Source: Trissonchulus latispiculum
Taxonomy: Eukaryota; Nematoda; Enoplea; Enoplida; Ironidae
Reading direction: 5' to 3'
DNA length: 64,000 nucleotides
NCBI GenBank assembly: GCA_030248195.1
Contig: JASAND010027683.1
Location: 1 to 64,000 of the forward strand
Made by a program: the position numbers and the translations under genes. Numbering within the stretch: the first letter of the stretch is position 1; every line of letters starts with the position of its first letter. This document shows positions 23,915 to 35,400 of the stretch, one piece after another. The notes below the pieces were generated by a model. The model made no database searches and was not told the DNA's origin. It saw nothing but the letters and a program-made list of their open reading frames with translations.

Positions 23915-24039
23915 TGTTAAGCAAACACAAGATGTAAACTAAAATTAACATAAAACTGATACATATTTGCCTATGCTTATATAAAAATATAAATGTGTAA
24001 TGAAGTGAGCAAGATCCAAGACACTATCTGCTCTAAACC
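23915..24039. other. Short 5' flank of L3HYPDH
   Basis: AT-rich sequence upstream of the L3HYPDH start codon on the minus strand. A TATATAAAAATATAAA-like stretch (about 23977-23995) lies 60-80 bases upstream of the ATG and could serve as a promoter element. The assignment is weak. Confidence 0.3.
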
Positions 24040-27000
24040 TTTAAACTTCCAATTAAGCTCTCAATTACACGGTAGGTCAGCACGTCTGCTTGGAATGAAA
24101 CAGACTTAGGCACCAGATCTCTGAAAGGTGGTGTTCCAGAATCAGAGATTCTCTGCAGCCAACCTTAGTAGGGGTCTTCGTCGGTGAGTTCGTTTGAGGC
24201 TCACTCACTCACTCACTGTCTCAGCAGCCATACTACGCAGTCCCTACTTATCGACCTACCGACCTACCGAACTACTTCTACTTCTAAATCTATCTCCCAC
24301 CTAGCCTAGTGCCCTAACAGGGGACGTACCGAACCGCTATTCGATCCGGCGCTGGCAACCCCAGCAGCAAGCCGAGTGAAAGTCGCACATACAACCACCC
24401 TTTCACACGAGCACATGTCAGTACTCGTGCAAAACCAGCATATAAATTAACCAAACTTTGATGAACACTAATTTGAACAAAAGTTACATATGCTTGTACA
24501 GCTTGAAAAACTGAACATTTGTTACGCTTACAGTACCGAAAAATATTCGCTGGTTAGTGAGAAAAACATAATTAAAGTTAATTAACACCTGCGCAGATTG
24601 TGTTCTACGCAGGCTTAACATTTCTGTTAACGTTAACTTGATTGTGTTAATTAGTTAGTGAAACTTAATTAATGCAAAAGTTAGATAATTTTGTAGAGCT
24701 TGATGAGCTGAACCTTTTGCTTTTTGAAACAGATCAAACCGTTCAGCTGAATCAAAGTTTGTGTCCACATATGCATAACTTGTACATGTAACGTATTATT
24801 TCAATGCACACATGCTGGGTTGCCGAATTGCTACAGTACATAAGCTAGTCTAGCCTAGTTCTAATCATAACCCGTCGTGGCTCAATGGATGAGCATCGGC
24901 CCAACTCGCCGAAGGCCCTGAGTTCGGCTCTCAGCACGGGATTACTTCTTTTCTTTTAGTTTGGTTCATTCTTTTGTGTTATACCGCTGACCAGTATAAC
25001 TGACGTAGTTTAGACCATTAAAGCTATGAACCCTGAATTAATAACTATTTTTTGCTAGATAACTGGTACCTCTATCTTTAACTAAAATTCCACAGCTAAA
25101 TGATTTGGTAGTCCGCTACTCGAACAATAGCTATGAAATACTTAATTATGATGATTTTCTCCTACTGTTTTGGGTATACTTTCTGTTAAACTTCTAATTC
25201 GTGCAGTTCTGGATTCCATAAATGCGGCTCATCCGCTCCCTAATCGCAGGGCTACATACACGGATGACCGGGAATCCGACAGACTTGCAGACCTAATGCG
25301 GGGTCCATGTGACCCTAGGCCGCAGAATCTGCTTTACACCACCAGATGTTCCAATAATCAAGCAAAATTCAACTTTGTTCACTCCAAAATTGACGGTTTC
25401 GCGTCAAGCACACTATTAAGTTTTAAGCAAAATAAATCCCTAATTATGTATGATTAAGGGCCAAATTGCTACTCAATTTGGCCCAGTTCCTGCCTAATAT
25501 CTGAGTGCTTGCGATTTCATTCTGGCATTTCCAAGACCCTTATCGAACAAAAGGAGTTTACATGGTATGCCCTCATTCACACTCGCAATTACACAATTTT
25601 TGTTCACCATTCACACTCTAGAAATGGGGCTAAACTTGGAACCTTATAATCCATAAGGAATTTACCCAAGAAGCCAATTTTAGGTAAACTTTGGGTTCAC
25701 ATTCACACGATTAGTGTCACAATCGTACCAACAATTACACAAACGACTAACTAACATAGTATGAACCCTAGTACCTTCTTATTTAACCCTATATACTCTT
25801 TGTATGCACATTTTGTTATTGTTTAGGATAAACTGACCTTCGTACTACACTTGAAATTTGTAAACTTTCGTGTTTTGATAAAGATTGAGAAGTTTGGAAC
25901 TTTAATAACTTTGGAAAGCTGAACGAGTAATAATTGCTCGGCAATTATTACAACAAGAACAAAACTACACACATTTTCCGCTAAGGACAGCTTTTGCGTA
26001 AGTAAGTTAATTGGGGAAGCCGGACATTCCCCGCAAAACAACTGTATAATTAACAATTAAAACGATTCCTGGATTTTTTGGGTCCTAGCAGTTTTAGGTT
26101 AGCCGACCTACACAAAATTATACAATTAGACAGATACGGACAATAATTCTTTGCACGTGATAGTTTTTGACGATCATGGCCGGCAATTCCTAATTGTCGG
26201 CTGTGGGGAGAATTGTTCCTTAACTAGCTCATTTCTAACACGAGGTCGTAACCAAGGGACCTCCTAACTCACTCAGGGGTGGGTCTCCACTCAAAATCCC
26301 AACTCTTCACAAAACCCCGAAAAATCACATAAAAAGGCAAAATTTGGGCATGAAGCCCCTACTAGAAATTAAGGCCAATTAGGCCGTGGCTTGGTTAAAA
26401 TAATTTAATTTAAAGTAAAGGCCCGAAGGCCAAGAAAAGCTGTATTTTTTAGGCCAAAAGGGCCTTCTAGCAAATCCCTAAAAACTGCGTTCCTAATGTG
26501 TAATTCTGGCCGAGCATAATGGGCTCCATTGGCCCTCAATCGTGCGTGTGTTGCTTCGTGTTGGCTCAAATCATCTCCTCTGACCTGTGTGGGCCAGAGG
26601 AGGTCCTAACTCGAGTCCTATGGGGGGCTAAATGCGTTGGGGATTCTCCGGCCAAAACGCTGGCACACCAGGAGAACGCATTTTAAAGGGGGGATACACG
26701 ACCTCTCTCGGTCGGAGCTGAAGCAACACTGATGGAAATTTTGAATTTTCAGTGAGCTGACCTTATTGCTTTCTGCCGGGTCTTCTTTGAAGAGAGCAGG
26801 ATTTCCAGATTTTTCTGGAAATCCTCTTTGTAAACTTGGACCCGACGTGGGCTGTTTGCACGCCTGGCCCACCGGAATGGAGATTAATGGGGAGGGGGGG
26901 GTCTGGATATGACCCTCCAACTGACCCCTCGTTTGATGGATTTCCCAAGCTGATTTTCCAAAAACATTCCAGACTTTTTGGTTAACATGTAGAGATAACC

Positions 27001-28470
27001 AAAGGGGAAATTTACTACTTAAAAATGAATTTCCTTGAATTAAAAAACGGAATAATACGAAACGAAGGCCTCTCTGGGCCCATTATGAAAAAATAAACAT
27101 TAAGTGCTATTCTGACCGTAATATTTTGTGAATTTTACTTTTATTTATTTTTAGGCGCTCCCTTGTTTCCAAGCCCCTTTCTTTTCCTTTTGGGCGTGAC
27201 CTTTCGGCCGAGAACAAGGGAGACCGCTCGTTAATCCTAGCAACAATTGCTCTCCCTCACTGGAACTGGAAGTCTCTACCTAAGGACACAGGAGGGCAAT
27301 TGTTGCGCAAAAACTACTGCATACAAGGAACTACGTAATTTTTTAGGAAATAAAAACTATATATTAACGTTCTACGTACAAAGCTACCTAAGTACACTTA
27401 ATTTCATCTTATTTTATTAATTTGGGAGAGGGTTACGCCCCCTCCGATCCTATTTTTATACCTAAGGTCTGTACTAACTCTTCTCTGCAAGGCAAGTCTT
27501 TGCTGGGTGAGGGCCAACAGAAGCCCAAGAATGAATAGGAAAATGAATGAACGTAACAATACATGATTGTTACGTTCTGTAAAGTTTACGTAAGGTCACT
27601 ATTAGGTAATTAAAATGTAATCTCCCAAAACCTTTTTGGCCTGTAGCTTTCGCATTATTTGGAGTTAAAAGACCGGGTTTGGCTTTTTAGAACCAGGACA
27701 AAATTGCCTTTCAGATAAGCCTAAGTTGTATTTTTGCCAAAAATCTTCAAAATTCATTAATTATTACCGAATTACTGCTAATTAGACCTAGCCAACACCT
27801 ATTAATGTCCCTAGACATTATTTCATGCACCTAACTAACGAATAATTACATTTACGTGACCCATCTTCCAACATGTGAACTAAATAGCCGTATAAGGCGT
27901 CTTTTAACAGAACTTTCCTTGATAATTTGCTACTTCTTATGCGACACATTTATTAAACTTTTCCCTTCATTAATTGTAGTTCATTTTAGATGAAAAGGTC
28001 GGTCTGTTTCTGACAACCGAAGGCCTTGTAAGGCCTAGGAAGGGTAACGACCCCTCCGTTATTAATTAATTCCTGGTTAAACCCTACTGAACCGTATTCC
28101 ACTGGGTTCCTATTCTATTCTTGCGTCATTTGAGTTATTAAACCGCATTCTGCCGAGATTCTATTCTAATCTTGTGTCATTTAAACGGGCTATAGTACTA
28201 TTTCTAACCTCATTCCCTAACCACGCTAGACCCTGTGTCCCTATTAGTGAATTTTTGGGCGTTTTGAACCGGCTGACAACTCTAGTACTCACATAATCAT
28301 TAATAATTACAACAATTGCTTGGACGTTCACATACTGCATTCTAGGTTCTGAGCAACAGATTTTTAAAGAGCAATAACAACAATAATTCCACTTTGGATC
28401 GCGATCCATGGTTTTATGAGCTTTCTTAACTTTTTGGGTTTTAATTCATCCGTAACATTACAAATGCTTA
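24040..28470 (-). repeat. Long structured non-coding repeat family, copy 2 (inverted, internally rearranged)
   Basis: On the minus strand this copy shows the same landmarks as copies 1 and 3. These are AACCAAAGGGG with GTTAACATGT (about 26980-27005), GGCC-rich hairpins (26360-26470), the CCGACAATT/AATTGCCGG stem (26180-26200), GGGGAA...TTCCCC (26013-26032), the TAATAATTGC palindrome (25927-25951), a CCTTTTGTTCGATAAGG version of the conserved hairpin (about 25525-25560) and the 3' double hairpin (24060-24151). Roughly 24400-25440 is not recognisably homologous and may be a replacement or insertion. There is no conserved open frame. The outer end near 28470 is approximate. Confidence 0.65.
24871..24941 (+). 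tRNA. tRNA-like sequence (pseudogene or tRNA-derived SINE head)
   Basis: The cloverleaf parts are present. The D arm is GCTC/GAGC with the A-box TGGCTCAATGG. The anticodon stem TCGGC/GCCGA is perfect, with loop CCAACTC. The T arm CTGAG/CTCAG is perfect, with loop TTCGGCT and a B-box-like sequence. T-runs follow at 24946-24958. Against a functional tRNA: position 33 is C instead of the nearly invariant T, and the last two acceptor pairs do not form. The nominal anticodon would be AAC (Val). No SINE tail is evident. Confidence 0.55.
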
Positions 28471-30821
28471 AACAAGGAAACAATTGGTGGAAATAAACCC
28501 AAGTCTGCTGATCATGCAACATGAAATTAATTTAATTGGCTTTAGTTACTTATTTTGATTAATTTAATTAAAATTAGTTTAATTTAATTAAATGAGCTGA
28601 AGTGCCAATTACGAATTTGCCATGCGGATGCCATGCCATAAGTGGATGCGTGAACTTTAAGAAATGATGTTTGCAAATCAACTTTTTAAAAACTTTGCTG
28701 ACTTGGTAATAAAATGTATGTAATCATTGGTGAAATGTAAGCAACAAAATAAGCAAACATTTATGATGTTGCAACATCTATAATTTGACACCAAAAGCTA
28801 AAAGCTTCAAATGTCTAGCATATTCTCGTCCTGACTTGCTGTTTATCAGTATTTGATAGCAGCAGCTTCTCCAGCACTAGTTTGGAAGCGCTAAAATTAC
28901 AGAAACCTTTAGTGGTGTTTCAAAATTGATGGGGTCTCCTTCGTAAACCTAGTCTACCTTACCCAAGGTGAATTTAGTAGCAGCAAGCAACTATCTCTCT
29001 CTAGAATAACACAGAGCAATACATGCCATAATTAATGTAGCACGCAATCGTTACTGCAGCCCTATTAAAATTGTTGGATTACACCTATTAAAATTTGGAA
29101 ATTTGGAAATTCTTTATTGCAATAACAAATGAAACCTAATATCAGTGTGAAACTAATTACCATTATCTCATTTTATTGCTGACACTTTGTTGTTGCGCAG
29201 TAGAGTAGCGTAGCCAGAAAACATTACGTCGGCTCTGGGTGAGGGCTGAAGCTAAACAAGTTTTCGAAGTTGATCGTAATTTTAACAATATTTCTTCTAA
29301 ACAGAGACAAGAATTACGCTTTGGACGCCTGCATGCCTGCAGATGATGGGTGAACCTGAGGCGGATAACTATGAATAAAATCTTGAAATCGTCAGTTTCG
29401 CGAAAACATTTAATGATTCTAAACGGGGTTATACAACGCATTATGAGCAAGTTTTGGGAGGAGTGTACAGTAATATATCGGGGAGATGACTTCCACTACC
29501 TGGCCTCCCTTGTCGCGACACATATTTTTAACCACGTTGAATAAATTTCAAAAAATATTTGTAATGGAATTAGTTAAAACGAAAAGCCAAGTTTTGAAGA
29601 ATTAATCCAAAAAGAAGGAATTGATCAATCGTCATCCGAAAATGCCAAAGAAAACCTCAGAAAATGGCCCAAGTTAAAGATTTTATAATTGTATCTTGTA
29701 ATATAAATGAACGTCCAAGCTGTACTTGTACCTATATGTAACTAAGAACAGGGTTGCCAATCTCTAAAATATATATAATTTATCATGAAATAAAAAGGAA
29801 GATTCACATTATAGGGTCAGGAGTACTACTAACACTGAGAGAACAACCTTACAAATCAACACACATATTAGTTAGATAGTGTGAAGTACTGTACATGTAC
29901 CTCTGTAACATACCAGGGCATACTTTTCCTCGGATGGGGGGTGGAAATCGGGTGCGTTTTCCTCGAAATGGGTACTATATGTTTTGGTGCGTAATTTCAG
30001 ACCACAAGCTTTTATCTGAAAAAATAACACTGTGGATAGTCGATTGTCTACTTACAGAAAGCTGTAATCATTCAATTCTTTAACCTAAGGGTATGAAAAC
30101 TAAACATTAAACTCACGAAGGGAACTACGGGGGGATCTGGGGGGCAGTGCCCCCCAGAAGTTGAAGAATTTTTGCAGTTGAGACTACTCCCGGGAATTAA
30201 TTTAGGGAATCAATTAATGAGATAAAGTATGGCCAGTTGTTGTAACATTATTCGCTTATTCGCTCATTATATTCGCTTATTCGTTCATTATATTTGCTTA
30301 TAGCGAATATGGTATATTTTTCAATGGCTAAATCTGCAAGACTAGCCTTCTGCTACATCTGCCTTTACTCTTATAAAATATTAGTTTTTCAGGTATCGTA
30401 GCAGTCATCAATGAGTAAGAATAAGACGGGCGGGGTTTGGAGGCGCCTCCAGTAGAAAATTTTTAAAAATATCACTTTTGAAACAAGTTTTCCAGCAACT
30501 TTTGTTTCTTTTTGTTGAAGGTTAAATCAAACTGTATCAGGCTTGCATCAGGGCGATTTTTGACCCGAAAAACAATTACTACGTGACTGACGTAAAAATA
30601 TGATTGAAAACCATGGGAACAAAATGGTGTACGGCGGTAGCCCCAGCTAAATACTAAAGCCTTTTGAAATATGAAAGGCTTGAAACCTATTTGTCAGAGC
30701 ACTTTAACAAACATTTTCTAACTTTTTTGTATGCATTTTGTCGTGTAAATTTATTTTTCACTGTGCAAACAAAATTTTTGTGTAAATTATCAGTCAATGT
30801 TTGACACAAAAGCAATAAAGT
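28471..30821. other. No gene recognised; AT-rich intergenic sequence
   Basis: Open frames at 29163-29450 (minus) and 29350-29544 (plus) overlap each other and show no domain. An AT palindrome of TTTAATTAAAT units lies at 28556-28592. GGATCTGGGGGGCAGTGC (30134) forms a short GC palindrome like the subterminal blocks of the 347-bp MITE family. Nothing else is supported. Confidence 0.4.
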
Positions 30822-31575
30822 CCAAATCCGGTGCGTCAGTAGGCCAAATCTGGTGCGCAGTTAGATCAAATCCGGTGCGTAGATAACCGAAATCCAGTGC
30901 GTCGGCAAGTCAAATTCGGTGCGTCAGAGAACGAATCCGGTACGCCGCCAAGTCAAATTCGGTGCGTCAGAGGCCGAATCCGGTACGCCGGCAAGTCAAA
31001 TTCGGTGCGTCAGAAGGCGACTCCGGTGCGTTGGCAAGTCAAATTTGGTGGGTCAGAGAACGAATCCGGTGCACCGCCAAGTCAAATTCGGTGCGTCACA
31101 GAACGATTCCGGTGCGTCGGTAAGCAAAATCCGGTGCGTTGGCAAGTCAAATTTGGTGCGTCAGAGAACGAATCCGGTGCACCGCCAAGTCAAATTCAGT
31201 GCGTCACAGAATGATTCCGGTGCGTCGGTAAGCAAAATCCGGTGCGTTGGCAAGTCAAATTCGGTGCGTCAGAGAACGTATCCGGTACGCCGCCAAGTCA
31301 AATTCGGTGCGTCAGAGGCCGAATCCGGTGCGCCGGCAAGTCAAATTCGGTGCGTCAGTGGCCGAATCCGGTGCGGCGGTAAGCAAAATCCGGTGCGTTG
31401 GCAAGTCAAATTCGGTGCGTCAGAGAACGAATCCGGTGCGTCGGTTAAGCAAAATCCGGTGCGTTGGCAAGTCAAATTCGGTGCGTCAGAGGCCGAATCC
31501 GGTGCGCCGGCAAGTCAAATTCGGTGCGTCAGTGGCCGAATCCGGTGCGGCGGTAAGCCGAATTCAGTGTGTCAG
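30822..31575. repeat. Minisatellite of CCGGTGCGTCGG-type units
   Basis: About 35 copies of a 21-22 base half-unit (core AAATCCGGTGCGTCGGCAAG) alternate in two variants and make a higher-order unit of about 43 bases. Single degenerate units continue to about 31800. The array is GC-rich in AT-rich surroundings. Three overlapping open frames (up to 225 codons) exist only because the unit lacks stops, and they are not called as genes. Confidence 0.9.
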
Positions 31576-32499
31576 TGTGAGTATTTCAGCGTGTAGATAG
31601 GTCAAATCAGGTGCGTGCTTGCATGCTAACAAATTTGGTGTGAAGGCAAGTCAAAACTGTGTGGAGATGGAAGAATCTAATTTGTGGAAACAAATGCGTA
31701 AATAAGTCAAATTTGGCTTCGAGTTCAAATCTCATATACGTATAATTTTGGTGCGTCAATTCTTCCAAGAAATCATATAGGTATCATTTCGGTGCGTATG
31801 TGAGACCTGGGGTGGCCACCTCCCGTCCACCCCCCTCCCCATTGCCCAGGTGTGCAATGAACTATGTCGGACTTCAGTAAATGATTGCAAGTAGGTATTC
31901 AGTGTGTGATATCCAATGCTAGCCAAGTGAGAAGAGATACAAAGAGAGTCGAAGATTAGCGAGTAGACTAGAAAGATCACCTATGCGCCCTAGACGACCG
32001 TTACCTATAGCTAATATACAAAGTAACCGCTAGGTTTTACTATAGTGAATACAAAATACTCATACCAACTTTGATACGAACATACAAGACTAATAGAGAA
32101 TATAAAGGGAGCACAAAAACAAGATACAAAGAGCACAAGGGAGGGCGCTACCCGCTCCCGCACACCTAAACTCGGCCCTCGTCTCCTACCCAACCACTAA
32201 AAGTCACCCGACCCCAACACTGACAAAACTCCAACTGCGTAAACCTACACTTTCTCTCACTTATATATACTTTGTGCTAGTGGGGTAGCTAGCCTAAAAG
32301 AAATCACCTTTATCATTCATGAATAAGACAATTGTCAAAATAACTCAAAGTTGTACAATTTCATCAGATAGAATATACTTTATGCTACGCATAGCACCAC
32401 ATGTATTTTTCAATGCTGCGCTGCTGCGCAGCCAGCTAATAGTGCACTAATGGATAATATCCCACAATAGGTAATCCGTAGTAGAAATCTCTTGGTATT
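31576..32499. other. No gene recognised
   Basis: Decayed minisatellite units, then AT-rich sequence. GCTGCGCTGCTGCGCAGC at about 32417 forms a perfect short hairpin. No open frame with recognisable content. Confidence 0.4.
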
Positions 32500-35400
32500 C
32501 TTTCCTTATGAAAAGCTGGTGCCTTTTCATTGAAATTTTGTTATCCTTGTTCTAAGAGGTAATAATAAAAATCCTTTAGCATTCTCCGTAATGAAAAAGC
32601 AGGTGCCTTTTCACTAGAATCCTATTTACGACTTTACAAGCAGTTAATATCCTATTGTCAGTCACCCAGTAGTAGAAAGGAAAGCCTTAATGTAGTCGAG
32701 AAAAAATGGTTGAATTTCTCTTTAACAACAAATAGCAATTCCAATTTATTATCAAGCATAGCCATATGAAGATGGTTCATTAGTATATAGTAGCTATTAT
32801 GCGGAATAAGTATTAATTACCAATAATATGTAGCTAAATATGCGTAGGTAATTATATTTAAGCGTAGATTAAGCGTATATTTAGTGTTATTTAGCTTTTG
32901 TTATTCATTTTTAATGTTAGTTAGGACAAATTAGTAATAATATAAGTTAATTAGTGTTAATTAGGGCCAATTAGTGTTAATTAGGTAATAATTACGTAAT
33001 GGTTGAAATTTTACATGGAGACATGACTTAGGCTTAATCGAAAGACAATTCTTCGCTGATTCCAAAAATGTCAATTTTATTTTCTCACTCCCAAAATTGA
33101 GAAAGTTATGATCTAAAATGTTTTAGTAAAAATGTTTTCTATTTCGTAATTTTGGTCTCTTTAAAAGGTTTAGCCTAACTTGGGACTTACACAACCCTTG
33201 TGTTAAGTCCAGTCTTATTGTCTGGGAAGCTGTCGGCCTCCCAGAAACCGTAGTAGTAAGCCTTTACTACTACGGCCATTCAACCCTCCCTTCACGTGAG
33301 GCTGTCCTCACCACTTTAGGCTGGCCTGAGTCCAGCAGAAGAATTGCCTCTCGAAAAGAGAGTTAGTACACACTATTTCCCAATTTCTATGGTTTGGAGG
33401 GGGCCTAATCGCCCCAAAAATAATTTAAACAGAAAGAAAAGAAATTAAACTTAGGTAGTTAAATACGTAGAATCCATAAATATAGTTGTTATTTAGTTAG
33501 AATGTACGTAGGAATAAATATGTGTATATGTTTTCACCTTTTTGCCGTTTATTTGCCTCTTTGTCCTCGGTCAAGTGAGGACAAGGAGTTTCCAGCAACA
33601 AGAAGCAATTGTTGCTAAGGCTAATGACCAGCGTCCCTTGTTTTCGGCCAAAAGTTCAAGTCAAAATTAAAAGTGAGGGGCCTGATAGCAAGGGAATAAT
33701 AAACGATTATTAACCATAATAAAGGAATTATTTCACTTAATTTAACCCACTGGAGCTTTACCAATTTCGTTCCGGTTTGGAACGGCTTAAGTTTTTCACT
33801 TTTTTATCAATTTTTGGGCAAGTTATGTCCCTTTGGTTACGTTTACATGTAAACCTAAAATTTTATAAAATTCGCCCAATTCGAAATTTATCAAAAAGTT
33901 GGTCAGTTGGGGGCAATATTTCGATATTATCATTAATCTGAGCCCCCAACTGAACTCCAGGCCAAAAAGAGCCTGGAGCTTTCTGTGTAAAAAATAGGAA
34001 GCTTCTAGAAGTTTCTAGAAAGTTCTAGAAGCTTTCCTCCAAAATAAAAGCCGCCGCGCTAATTACAAACTGTCGGCGAGCTGTCAGCGAGCTGTCGCTC
34101 GCTCCAAATTTTCAATATTTCAATCAGTGTTCGTTGAGACCCAGCCGAGAGCGTTGTTTCTCGTGACACTGGTGTGTCAGGGGAGAATAACAATGCACGC
34201 CCCCCATAGGACTCATTTAAGGACCCTTTTCTGGCCCGCACTGGCCAGAAAAGGAAGAACTGAGTTAACGCACCACGAACAGCAACAACTTGAGAGGCCT
34301 TATGGACCTTTTATGTCCGGCCTAAAACAGATTATTAGGACAAAAATTTAGGATTATATTGTGGCCCTTTTGGCCAAATTTTTTATATTATTGTATTTTG
34401 CCCGGTAGGCCCCTTCTTTTATATTTGAAGGCGGCTTTGAAATTGCTAGGTACTAAAATCGTATAGGTTGTCTTAAAAGTAATTCTAAAACCTTGAGTCT
34501 ATATTATTTTCACTTAATTAATTATCTAATCATTTCTGAGAGGAATGGCCGGCTTCCTCATCTTTCAGTAGCCTTCAATTAATTGTGTATTTCGTTTAAT
34601 TTGACTTTGTTATTCGTAATAATTGCCCGAGCAATTATTACTCACTGACTTTTCCCCAAAATTCTTCCGAAGTTTTGCTTAATTTTACAAAGTTCAAGTT
34701 TTCACAAAATTTCTTTTACAAGGCAATTTTGTGGAATCGCAAAAGTTAAGTTCGAGCACAATAAAGTTTAAATTTATAATCGAAATATGCACATAATACT
34801 AGGATTTCATTAAGTAGATATGTTTTAGTAGCTAGACGACCATTTGATGTTTGTAAAGTTAATGGGTGAATGTGTTCATAAATTTACGTAACGGTTGACC
34901 AGGTAAACTCCTCATGGAGTGTGAGGTTCTGAGCTCAACCAATTTTCAGAAATGTATGATTTGCATGAAAGTTGAATGTTACGCTTCGTATGCTGTTTTG
35001 TATGCCTGATGAATGAATGATTTGATTGTTTGATCGGCAACTCTCGGAAACTCCCCTTGTACGATAGGGGTTGTGAGGATTGCCATATCTGTATAAATGT
35101 TGTCAGGAAACTACCCAACTAATGATTATTGGCTTTAAACTTACATCTCACACTCTCATATTAATAATTGTTGTTCAACAATAATTAGCAGTCAAACCAC
35201 GTTTTGAAATTCATTGGTACATTAATTGGGTTAGTTGAATGCCTGTTAGTTATATAAGTTATAAAATTGGGATAATCCAGAACGCTGTGACCTTAGAGTA
35301 GTGTAATCCCAACTGTAGTTATTGGTAGTGATCATCGACTCCTAGTTTAATATTGTTAACCTAAAAAGTAGAACACTATTTGGTCCGAAACGCTGTCAGT

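Noticed and set aside
30897..31600. Repeat proteins of up to 225 residues (QVKFGAS units)
   Set aside because: Three overlapping frames are open at once because the minisatellite unit lacks stops.
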